Shown here piece after piece: positions 56,765-64,000 of a stretch of DNA of 64,000 nt; position 1 is the first letter of the stretch, and the number at the start of each line of letters is the position of its first letter. The stretch comes from Streptococcus cristatus AS 1.3089 (GTDB lineage Bacteria; Bacillota; Bacilli; Lactobacillales; Streptococcaceae). Where the stretch lies: NCBI RefSeq assembly GCF_000385925.1, contig NC_021175.1, forward strand, positions 1,776,213 to 1,840,212, in the 5' to 3' direction. Made by a program: the position numbers and the translations under genes. The notes below the pieces were generated by a model. That model had not been told where the DNA came from, made no database searches, and saw nothing but the letters and a program-made list of their open reading frames with translations.

Positions 56765-59053
56765 ATGCGCTTCAATCAGTATAGTTATCGCAAGACAAAT
56801 CCAGACACCATGCGCCAAGAATTAGCCGACTTGGGCTTTGTTTATGAGCCGCACCTTTCTGATAAAGACAATCTCCAAAGCTTTCTACGACGCTGTTTCT
56901 TTCTCTATCAGGATACCGACTACTTGCTTCGAGCTTGGGCCGCTGATAGCGAAACTGACTTGTTGACCTTCTTCGAGTCAGACCGCGAACTAACAGCTGA
57001 GGTCTTCTATATGACTGCCTTTCAGCTCTTGGACTTTGTCCCTTTTGTTGATTTCACCGATCTTGAGAAATTCCGAACAGAAAGCGACTTCCCTATTGTC
57101 TACGGCAATCTGCTAGAAAACCTCTACCAGTTGCTCAACACTCGAACAAAGAATGGCAATTTGCTTGTTGATAAGCTGGTCAGCGAGGGATTGATTCCCG
57201 AGGAAAATACCCACCACTACTTCAACGGTAAGAGCTTGGCAACCTTTTCCAGCCATGATGCCATCCGTGAGGTGGTTTATGTTGAAAGCCGAGTTGATAC
57301 TGATGGAGATGGCCTGCCAGATCTGGTCAAAGTTAGCATTATCCGTCCTCGTTACCAAGGGCAAATCCCTGCTGTCATGACCGCTTCTCCTTATCATCAG
57401 GGAACCAACGATCCGGCCAGCGACAAGGCTCTCCATGATATGAATGTGGACTTAGTAAAAAAAGAGCCACATCACATCACTGTACAAGATCCTGAGCTTA
57501 AATTGCTCCAACTGGATTCGACAACTCCTGCCCAAGAAGTCTCTGAAGCCGAGGAAAAATTAGGTCATATCGGCACCTACACCCTCAATGACTACTTGCT
57601 GCCCCGCGGCTTTGCTAATCTCTACGTGTCTGGCGTAGGAACTAAAGATTCTCAGGGCCTAATGACCAGCGGCGACTATCAGCAGATCGAGGCCTACAAG
57701 AATGTCATCGACTGGCTCAACGGCCGCTGCCGAGCCTTCACTGACCACACGCGCCAGCGGGAAATCAAGGCCACTTGGTCAAACGGCAAAGTCGCAACGA
57801 CCGGCATTTCTTATCTGGGCACCATGTCCAACGGATTGGCAACGACTGGTGTAGATGGTTTGGAAGTCATTATCGCCGAAGCTGGGATTTCTTCTTGGTA
57901 CAACTACTACCGCGAAAACGGTCTCGTCACTAGTCCCGGAGGTTACCCAGGAGAGGATTTTGAATCCCTGACTGAACTGACCTACTCCCGCAACCTGAGG
58001 GCTGGTGACTACCTGCGTCATAATGATGCTTATCAGCAGAGCCTAGAGCAACAGCGCAAAGACCTAGACCGGCAAACCGGAGATTACAATCAATTTTGGC
58101 ATGACCGCAACTACCTGCTCCATACAGATAAGGTCAAAGCCGAAGTCGTCTTCACCCATGGCTCTCAAGACTGGAACGTTAAGCCTCTCCATGTCTATAA
58201 TATGTTCCGAGCTCTGCCATCTCACATCAAAAAACACCTCTTCCTCCACAATGGAGCCCATGTTTACATGAACAACTGGCAGTCCATTGACTTCCGCGAA
58301 GCCATGAATGCCCTTCTCAGCAAGAAACTACTGGGCCATGCTTCAGACTTTGAACTACCGCCAGTCATCTGGCAGGACAACAGCCAAGCCCAAAACTGGC
58401 TGACTCTGGAGGACTTTGGTGGTCAGAAGAACTACGCTCATTTCCAACTAGGTAAAGGCACTCAAAAGATTCAAAATCAGTATTCAGAAGAAGACTACAA
58501 TCGTTTTGCCAAAAACTACCAAAGCTTTAAAAACGAACTCTTTGACGGCAAGGGCAACCAGATTACTCTGGATTGGACTTTGGAAGAAGACCTCTTCCTC
58601 AACGGAGCCACCCAGCTCAAACTGCGCCTTAAATCCAGCACGGACAAGGGCCTGATTTCCGCCCAGCTACTGGACTTTGGACCAGCCAAACGTCTCACTC
58701 CAATTCCGACACCGCTTGAGCCTAGAGTCATGGACAATGGTCGCTACTATATGCTGGATAATCTACTTGAGCTGCCTTTTACTGAAACACCACACCGTGT
58801 CATCACCGAAGGCTTCCTCAACCTGCAAAATCGGACAGACTTGCTGACGGTCGAAGAAGTTGCCCCTGACCAATGGATGGAATGTAGCTTTGAGCTGCAA
58901 CCAACTATCTACAAGATGAAAAAAGGCGACCAACTCCGCCTCGTCCTCTACACCACTGACTTCGAACACACCGTCCGTGATAAGACTGATTATCAGTTGA
59001 CAATTGACCTAGAACAATCTAGTCTAGACTTGCCGACCATGACATCACTTTAA
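56765..59053 (+). CDS. pepX: Xaa-Pro dipeptidyl-peptidase
   Basis: Releases X-Pro dipeptides from peptides; serine peptidase family S15. The 762-residue protein has an N-terminal helical domain, the alpha/beta-hydrolase core with S349 in [12 protein letters not shown]469 in [10 protein letters not shown] and H499 in HNGAHVYM, and a C-terminal jelly-roll domain. These positions agree with the lactococcal enzyme's triad. Single gene with a strong terminator; divergent from gla. Confidence 0.97.
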   Translation: MRFNQYSYRKTNPDTMRQELADLGFVYEPHLSDKDNLQSFLRRCFFLYQDTDYLLRAWAADSETDLLTFFESDRELTAEVFYMTAFQLLDFVPFVDFTDLEKFRTESDFPIVYGNLLENLYQLLNTRTKNGNLLVDKLVSEGLIPEENTHHYFNGKSLATFSSHDAIREVVYVESRVDTDGDGLPDLVKVSIIRPRYQGQIPAVMTASPYHQGTNDPASDKALHDMNVDLVKKEPHHITVQDPELKLLQLDSTTPAQEVSEAEEKLGHIGTYTLNDYLLPRGFANLYVSGVGTKDSQGLMTSGDYQQIEAYKNVIDWLNGRCRAFTDHTRQREIKATWSNGKVATTGISYLGTMSNGLATTGVDGLEVIIAEAGISSWYNYYRENGLVTSPGGYPGEDFESLTELTYSRNLRAGDYLRHNDAYQQSLEQQRKDLDRQTGDYNQFWHDRNYLLHTDKVKAEVVFTHGSQDWNVKPLHVYNMFRALPSHIKKHLFLHNGAHVYMNNWQSIDFREAMNALLSKKLLGHASDFELPPVIWQDNSQAQNWLTLEDFGGQKNYAHFQLGKGTQKIQNQYSEEDYNRFAKNYQSFKNELFDGKGNQITLDWTLEEDLFLNGATQLKLRLKSSTDKGLISAQLLDFGPAKRLTPIPTPLEPRVMDNGRYYMLDNLLELPFTETPHRVITEGFLNLQNRTDLLTVEEVAPDQWMECSFELQPTIYKMKKGDQLRLVLYTTDFEHTVRDKTDYQLTIDLEQSSLDLPTMTSL

Positions 59054-59061
59054 TAAAACCT

Positions 59062-59090
59062 AAAAGACGCTGAAATTCAGCGCCTTTTTC
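59062..59090 (+). terminator. Terminator after pepX
   Basis: GACGCTGA/TCAGCGCC pairing with a 3-base loop and AAAA/TTTTT flanks. It also lies at the end of the convergent lipoprotein gene. Confidence 0.85.
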
Positions 59091-59092
59091 TC

Positions 59093-59506
59093 TTATTTTA
59101 GATTGAAATATTTCTCCGCATATTTTTTATAATCTGGCTTTTCCTTGCGATGCATAGCAAAGAGCATACTACCTGTAAGATAGTCATCGTCTGAATCAGG
59201 AATTAGCATAATAGCAACATTTTTATCTTTCTCAGGAAAGACGATAGAAAATTTTTTGCCATTATCTTTCCGAGTCAGGCCATAATAACTCACCCCATTT
59301 TTAAAACCAATAGCATTTTGAGTATACTTATACTCTTCTTCGTTGACAATGATGGTCTTGTCTTTTATTTCAATTGTAGTTTGCTCACCTCTAACATCCT
59401 GAACATTCCATTTCCCCTGAATTTTAGGGCTGCCACTACAGCCGATTAAGATGAAGAGGGATGAGAGAACTACCAACAGCAAGCCTTTTATCTTCTTATT
59501 TTTCAA
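59093..59506 (-). CDS. Predicted small lipoprotein
   Basis: The 137-residue protein has a lipoprotein signal peptide: KNKKIKGLLLVVLSSLFILIGC, with lipobox LIGC at about residues 20-23. The mature part (GSPKIQGKWNVQD..., TTIEIKDKTIIVNEEEYKYT) looks like a small beta-barrel of the kind seen in extracytoplasmic lipocalin-like or DUF4-type proteins. I do not recognise a named function. The start codon is TTG at 59506, with GGAG 8 bases upstream. Single gene. Confidence 0.8.
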   Translation of the reverse strand: MKNKKIKGLLLVVLSSLFILIGCSGSPKIQGKWNVQDVRGEQTTIEIKDKTIIVNEEEYKYTQNAIGFKNGVSYYGLTRKDNGKKFSIVFPEKDKNVAIMLIPDSDDDYLTGSMLFAMHRKEKPDYKKYAEKYFNLK

Positions 59507-59589
59507 GTTGTCTTCTCCTTGGTATATAGATTCATGACCATTCTACTATAAATGCTAAATCTTTGTCAAACCTTCTAAAAATGTTCTTC

Positions 59590-59652
59590 TTGCCACTTTT
59601 CCAAAAAATGATATAATTGAAGAGTGAAGATTACCAAGGGGATCAGCCCTTG
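59590..59652 (+). promoter_or_regulatory. Promoter and leader hairpin of the ybaB gene
   Basis: TTGCCA (59590-59595), 16-base spacer, TGA-TATAAT (59609-59617). A stem-loop CAAGGG/CCCTTG (59635-59652) follows in the leader, ahead of the ribosome site. Confidence 0.65.
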
Positions 59653-59675
59653 CGAGAGAAAGGAAAGAAAATCTT

Positions 59676-59975
59676 ATGATGAATATGCAAAACATGATGA
59701 AGCAAGCCCAAAAACTTAAAAAAGAGATGGACATTGCTCAAGCAGAATTAGCCGCAACTGAATTTGTTGGAAAATCTAGCCAAGATTTAGTTGTAGCAAC
59801 TCTTACTGGTGATAAAAAGGTTGTCAAAATTGACTTTCAGCCTGCTATCGTAGACCCAGAAGATATGGAAACTCTATCTGATTTGACTAGCCAAGCTATC
59901 AATGCTGCTATCGATCAAATCAACGAAGTAGCTAAACAAAAACTCAGCGCTTTCCAAAGTGGACTTTCTTTCTAA
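59676..59975 (+). CDS. YbaB/EbfC family nucleoid-associated protein
   Basis: Small DNA-binding dimer. The 99-residue protein starts [32 protein letters not shown], with the Met-rich start and helix typical of the family, and has [34 protein letters not shown]. In many bacteria the gene sits by dnaX-recR; here it is alone. Two ATGs (59676, 59679) are possible starts. Confidence 0.93.
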   Translation: MMNMQNMMKQAQKLKKEMDIAQAELAATEFVGKSSQDLVVATLTGDKKVVKIDFQPAIVDPEDMETLSDLTSQAINAAIDQINEVAKQKLSAFQSGLSF

Positions 59976-59998
59976 TTCTGTTAAGTCCTTATAAAATT

Positions 59999-60043
59999 CA
60001 ACTCCCAAAAAGATGGTTCATTCATCCTTTCGGGAGTTTTTTT
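59999..60043 (+). terminator. Terminator after the ybaB gene
   Basis: AACTCCC/GGGAGTT with a loop of about 25 bases and a TTTTTTT run. Confidence 0.8.
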
Positions 60044-60094
60044 GCGCAAAAAATTGGAGAAAAAGTCTCAGCATTTTCTCCAATATAAATCTTC

Positions 60095-61642
60095 TTAATG
60101 TCTAAAATGTCTCACTCCCGTGAAGATCATGGTCAAGCCATATTTGTCTGCTGCTTCAATGGATTCTTGGTCACGAACGGAGCCACCTGGCTGGATGATG
60201 GCTTTGATTCCTGCTTTGGCGATTTCTTCCACATTATCCGCAAATGGGAAGAAGGCATCGGAAGCGAGCACAGCGCCGTCAAGGCGGTCTTTGGCTTGTT
60301 CAATGGCAATGCGAACAGAAGCCACACGGTTGGTTTGACCTGGACCTACCCCAAGTATCATGTGGTCGTTGGTTACGATGATTCCGTTTGATTTGACGTA
60401 CTTGATAGCCTTCCAAGCGAACTCAAGAGCAGTCGCTTCTGTCTCGGTTGGCTGGCGTTTGGTCACCACTTGCCAGTCAGCTGGGCTTTCTTTGACCACG
60501 TCTTGGTTTTGCACGAGAAGTCCACCTACTACACCTGTGTATTCTGCTTCCACTTCGCTAGCGTCTTGGGCATCAAATGGCAATTCTAGGATACGCAAGT
60601 TTTTCTTTTTATTGGTCAAAATGGCTAGCGCCTCATCCGTATAGCTTGGAGCGATGATGATTTCAAGGAAAACTCCGTGCATCTTCTCAGCAGTCGCAGC
60701 GTCCACTTCACGGTTAAGAACGACAATTCCACCGAAGATAGACACCGGATCAGACTCATAAGCGTAGTCCCAAGCAGTCTCGATGTCATCAGCCTGACCG
60801 ATACCGCACGGATTCATGTGTTTGAGAGCTACAACGGTCGGACGGTCTTTGAAGTCACGGATGATACGGATAGCGGCATCAGCGTCACGGATATTGTTGA
60901 AGGATAATTCCTTACCGTTGAGCTGTTTTGCTGATGCAATGGAGTAATCTGTCGGCAAGGCTTTTTGGTAGAAATCCGCATCCTGCTGAGGATTTTCCCC
61001 GTAGCGCATAGCTTGTTTGAGGTCATAGGTCAAGGTCAGTTTTTCAGGCTTGCTTTCTCCCACTTGAGCTGTGAAATACTCTGCAATCAAGGCATCATAG
61101 GCCGCTGTGTGACGGAAAACCTTGGCTGCCAAACGTTGACGCGTTTCGTAACTTGTTTCGCCATTTGCTGCCAATTCGTCAAGCACCACTTCATAGTCAG
61201 CAGGATCTACTACAACTGTCACGCTGGCATGGTTCTTCGCTGCTGATCGAAGCATAGATGGCCCACCGATATCGATGTTTTCCACCGCGTCAGCGTAAGT
61301 CACGTCTGGTTTGAGAATCGTTTCCTTGAAAGGATAAAGATTGACAACTACAAGGTCGATGAGCTCGATCTTATTGTCCTTAGCTGCTTCTAGGTGACTA
61401 TCCAAGTCACGACGAGCTAGGAGCCCACCGTGGATATTTGGATGAAGGGTCTTGACACGGCCGTCCATCATTTCTGGGAAACCAGTCACATCATCGATCG
61501 CAATGGTCTCCACCCCAGCATTATCAAGGGCAACCTTGGTCCCACCTGTCGAGATAATCTTCCAACCGAGTTTTTTAAGTTCTTGGGCAAATTCAACAAT
61601 GCCCGCTTTGTCTGAGACGCTGATTAAGGCGCGTTTAGTCAT
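60095..61642 (-). CDS. purH: Bifunctional AICAR transformylase/IMP cyclohydrolase
   Basis: Catalyses the last two steps to IMP. The 515-residue protein has the N-terminal MGS-like cyclohydrolase domain ([55 protein letters not shown]) and the transformylase domain with [13 protein letters not shown] [18 protein letters not shown] and the C-terminal [19 protein letters not shown]...GGSVRDQE. I chose ATG at 61642; a longer frame to 61678 lacks a ribosome site. Confidence 0.97.
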   Translation of the reverse strand: MTKRALISVSDKAGIVEFAQELKKLGWKIISTGGTKVALDNAGVETIAIDDVTGFPEMMDGRVKTLHPNIHGGLLARRDLDSHLEAAKDNKIELIDLVVVNLYPFKETILKPDVTYADAVENIDIGGPSMLRSAAKNHASVTVVVDPADYEVVLDELAANGETSYETRQRLAAKVFRHTAAYDALIAEYFTAQVGESKPEKLTLTYDLKQAMRYGENPQQDADFYQKALPTDYSIASAKQLNGKELSFNNIRDADAAIRIIRDFKDRPTVVALKHMNPCGIGQADDIETAWDYAYESDPVSIFGGIVVLNREVDAATAEKMHGVFLEIIIAPSYTDEALAILTNKKKNLRILELPFDAQDASEVEAEYTGVVGGLLVQNQDVVKESPADWQVVTKRQPTETEATALEFAWKAIKYVKSNGIIVTNDHMILGVGPGQTNRVASVRIAIEQAKDRLDGAVLASDAFFPFADNVEEIAKAGIKAIIQPGGSVRDQESIEAADKYGLTMIFTGVRHFRH

Positions 61643-61683
61643 GTTATTTCCTTTCATTGTATCAAGAGGTGCTTTCACATCAT

Positions 61684-62391
61684 TTAAACCAAAGACTGGC
61701 GATTATAGTCTGTAAGCTGATTCCCAAGTTCTTTTAACAGTTTTCTGACCTCCAGCTTACTTGTCTCACTTTCATAAATACTTCGCAGTTCGGCGTCTGT
61801 TGCACCAATTAAGGTTACAAATTCCACTTTTCCATGCGGAGTATCTAGAGGCTTAGCTAGATTATCACGAGCAGTCAGAAAGCCTGTCAAATTAGATTTC
61901 TGTTGGGCATCAATTCCTACCGTTTGCTTGGTATAGATGTATTCTTCTGGCAAAACCACTTTACCCGTTTTAAAAATATATCTTGCCACATACTGTAGCA
62001 AACCACAGCCATTATTAATTTCTTCTTCGTCATTATCTGATTTCTTTAACTTAAACGTTAATTCAATCCCATAACCACTGTATTCAGGGTCTTTGCTTTC
62101 TTTGGTATATAATTCTGACAAGCCATAACTCACAAAATGCCAAAAATCTCTTGCATCATAAACACTGATGCCATCAAGCGGGTCTGGACCGCCTAGCATA
62201 TACTTGATAACTGTTCCATAATGAAGAGGACTGGGCTGATCAGGGTATAAACGAATAAATTCTGCATCAATCGCTTCCCATCCTGGAGCGCTATCATCTG
62301 TATTTTCAACTTTAATAACAATCTTGTCTTCATCTTTCGTTGACTTCTCTTCATCAGAAGATTTCTTCTTAAAAAAATCAAACAACCCCAT
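61684..62391 (-). CDS. Suppressor-of-fused (SuFu) domain protein in the purine operon
   Basis: The 235-residue protein has a short charged N-terminus ([14 protein letters not shown]) and then a SuFu-type domain. Recognisable stretches are [55 protein letters not shown] and [10 protein letters not shown]. In bacteria this fold is widespread among putative immunity proteins of toxin systems, but no toxin is visible here. It sits between purN (60 bases) and purH (41 bases), in the same direction, with AAGGAG before its ATG. A role in purine synthesis is not evident. Confidence 0.8.
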   Translation of the reverse strand: MGLFDFFKKKSSDEEKSTKDEDKIVIKVENTDDSAPGWEAIDAEFIRLYPDQPSPLHYGTVIKYMLGGPDPLDGISVYDARDFWHFVSYGLSELYTKESKDPEYSGYGIELTFKLKKSDNDEEEINNGCGLLQYVARYIFKTGKVVLPEEYIYTKQTVGIDAQQKSNLTGFLTARDNLAKPLDTPHGKVEFVTLIGATDAELRSIYESETSKLEVRKLLKELGNQLTDYNRQSLV

Positions 62392-62451
62392 AAATTTCTC
62401 CTTAGCAGATGACTTTTAATCCTTGCCACAAAATCAGCTATGATTTCCTTC

Positions 62452-63003
62452 TTATTTTCGTGCAACTCCAAAGCTCTCCAGCACCTCTGGATACAACTTG
62501 TACTCCGCTTCATGAATACGAGCTTCAAAGCTTTCAATGGTATCATCAGCTAATCGTGGCACACGGACTTGTTGGATAATCTTCCCAGTATCGACACCTG
62601 AATCCACCCAGTGAATGGTCACACCAGACTGCTCAACACCTGCATTCCAAGCATCTTCAATCCCATGAGCTCCTGGAAACTCTGGCAAATAGGCTGGATG
62701 AATGTTAATGATACGACCCTCGTAAGCAGCGAGCAAAGTCGGACCAACAATTTTCATGTAGCCTGCTAGACAAATCAAGTCAATCTGGTGTTCTTGCAAT
62801 AGTTCGACAAGGGCTGCTTCGTAGTCTGCCTTGCTCTCAAACTCCTTGAGTTCAAAAGCATAGGACAGGACACCAAGCTTGTCTGCACGCTCGAGCACAT
62901 AGGTATCACGATGGTCTGAAAAGACAAACTCCACCGGAAATTCTTCGGCAATCACCTGAAAATTTGAGCCATTACCAGAGGCAAAAACCGCTATTTTTTT
63001 CAT
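62452..63003 (-). CDS. purN: Phosphoribosylglycinamide formyltransferase
   Basis: Transfers the formyl group of 10-formyl-THF to GAR. The 183-residue protein starts [19 protein letters not shown] and has the catalytic [20 protein letters not shown] (Asn-His-Asp set) and [18 protein letters not shown]. Its ATG overlaps the purM stop by 4 bases. Confidence 0.97.
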   Translation of the reverse strand: MKKIAVFASGNGSNFQVIAEEFPVEFVFSDHRDTYVLERADKLGVLSYAFELKEFESKADYEAALVELLQEHQIDLICLAGYMKIVGPTLLAAYEGRIINIHPAYLPEFPGAHGIEDAWNAGVEQSGVTIHWVDSGVDTGKIIQQVRVPRLADDTIESFEARIHEAEYKLYPEVLESFGVARK

Positions 63004-64000
63004 TTGATAATGACACTTTCGTTTTCTTTCTTGACGATGCGACCAATTTCATAGACTGGTTCATCCAACAATTCCTTAACGCGATCTACATTTTCAGGTC
63101 TAACTGCCAACATGAGTCCTACGCCCATATTGAAGATTTCAAACATTTCTTCATGCTTGATCTGACCGTATTTTTCAAGGGCTTTGAAAATTGGAAGGAC
63201 TGGAACCTTGCTTTCCTCAATCTCAGCAGCCAAGTCAGCCGCAAACATGCGAGGGACATTCTCGATAAATCCACCACCAGTGATGTGGGCAATGCCGTTG
63301 ACCAACTCTTCCTTGATGAGTGGCAAGACAGCCTTGACATAGATACGAGTCGGCTCAAGAAGAACGTCCTTGAGTTGCTTGCCTTCCAATTCTGGCAAAA
63401 CTTCCTCACCCGTATAGTCAGCAAAGACACGACGGACGAGTGAGTAACCATTTGAGTGAATCCCACTTGAAGCAAGTCCGAGAAGAACATCACCTTCTGC
63501 CACTTTTGAACCATCGATGATTTGAGATTTTTCAGCCACGCCGACCGCAAAACCAGCCAAGTCATAGTCATCTGCGCCATACATACCTGGCATTTCAGCA
63601 GTTTCACCACCGATGAGGGCTGCGCCTGCCTGCACACAACCTTCTGCTACACCAGCGACGACTTGTTCTAGCTTAGCTGGTTCATTCTTCCCTGTCGCCA
63701 CATAGTCGAGGAAATAGAGGGGCTCCGCACCTGCAGCGATGATATCGTTGACACACATAGCCACACAGTCCTGCCCAATCGTGTCATGCTTGTCGTACTT
63801 GATAGCCAACATGAGCTTGGTTCCGACACCGTCAGTCCCTGAGATCAAGACAGGCTCTTTGACACCTGTCTTTGAAAGGTCAAACATGCCACCAAAGCCA
63901 CCAAGAGCTCCCATGACACCTGCACGCTCCGTACGAGCCACGTGCTTTTTGATCCGTTCAACAACTTCATAACCCGCTTCAACATCCACACCCGATTGAG
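63000..64000 (-). CDS. purM: Phosphoribosylformylglycinamidine cyclo-ligase (5' end beyond window)
   Basis: ATP-dependent ring closure giving AIR. The visible 333 codons run from [19 protein letters not shown] through [43 protein letters not shown] and [14 protein letters not shown] to the C-terminal end. The reading frame continues past the window edge; a few N-terminal residues are missing compared with relatives (M-x5[12 protein letters not shown]). The GTG at 63989 is an internal Val, not the start. It heads the visible purM-purN-SuFu-purH run. Confidence 0.97.
   Translation of the reverse strand, partial: QSGVDVEAGYEVVERIKKHVARTERAGVMGALGGFGGMFDLSKTGVKEPVLISGTDGVGTKLMLAIKYDKHDTIGQDCVAMCVNDIIAAGAEPLYFLDYVATGKNEPAKLEQVVAGVAEGCVQAGAALIGGETAEMPGMYGADDYDLAGFAVGVAEKSQIIDGSKVAEGDVLLGLASSGIHSNGYSLVRRVFADYTGEEVLPELEGKQLKDVLLEPTRIYVKAVLPLIKEELVNGIAHITGGGFIENVPRMFAADLAAEIEESKVPVLPIFKALEKYGQIKHEEMFEIFNMGVGLMLAVRPENVDRVKELLDEPVYEIGRIVKKENESVIIK

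Noticed and set aside
63987..63989. GTG as the start of purM.
   Set aside because: The frame continues upstream as QSGV, matching the conserved PurM N-terminus, so the gene runs off the window.

Overview
The window is chromosomal DNA from a low-GC Gram-positive bacterium. The gene content points to a viridans-type Streptococcus, probably of the sanguinis/gordonii group. Supporting signs are the one-cluster FASII locus with FabT, FabM and FabK, the complete mevalonate pathway, CodY, pyruvate formate-lyase, DnaI/DnaB primosome genes, CppA and PepX. The species call is inference from protein similarity I recognise; no rRNA is present to settle it. No phage, IS element, CRISPR array, tRNA or rRNA gene was seen.

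Layout. 1-400: a small double-glycine-leader peptide gene on the minus strand, behind a perfect dyad that matches the ComR-type operator pattern. 404-5592: rnhC-lepB, recD2 and convergent dinB. 5.9-9.6 kb: pflB and a split ThrE-type amino-acid exporter. 9.8-12.2 kb: mvaS-mvaA. 12.5-17.1 kb: nrdR-dnaB-dnaI-nitroreductase-der, one minus-strand operon. 17.3-18.9 kb: a Na+/amino-acid symporter behind a glycine riboswitch. 19.1-30.6 kb: an AhpD-like gene flanked by a decayed copy of the accA 3' end, then the full fatty-acid synthesis cluster (fabM, fabT-H-acpP-K-D-G-F-accB-fabZ-accC-D-A), with FabT-type operators at three promoters. 30.8-33.2 kb: aspartate kinase and an EamA transporter. 33.4-34.2 kb: two paralogous small membrane proteins. 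34.2-39.7 kb: T-box-aspS-gatCAB, a transamidation operon. 39.7-42.5 kb: codY-pncA and an AlaT-like aminotransferase. 42.7-49.6 kb: uspA, uvrA, corA, a DUF1129 protein, a GNAT protein and rpsF-ssb-rpsR. 49.8-53.6 kb: mvaK1-mvaD-mvaK2-fni. 53.7-59.5 kb: a serine hydrolase and CppA, an aquaglyceroporin, pepX and a lipoprotein. 59.7-64 kb: a YbaB protein and the purM-purN-(SuFu)-purH segment of the purine operon, with purM running off the end.

The genes form a housekeeping core. Acetyl-CoA feeds both malonyl-CoA/FASII (acc-fab) and isopentenyl diphosphate (mvaS/A then mvaK1/D/K2 and fni). PflB makes acetyl-CoA anaerobically. AspRS plus GatCAB makes amidated tRNAs. CodY and FabT are global and local regulators with visible operators of their own.

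The most unusual items are: the ComR-like box in front of the GG peptide; a T-box leader whose specifier region holds overlapping GAA (Glu) and AAC (Asn) codons ahead of aspS-gatCAB; a duplicated accA tail flanking a peroxidase-like gene; a 175-bp three-hairpin repeat present three times and always abutting stop codons; a SuFu-domain protein inside the purine operon; and small leader ORFs ahead of gatC.
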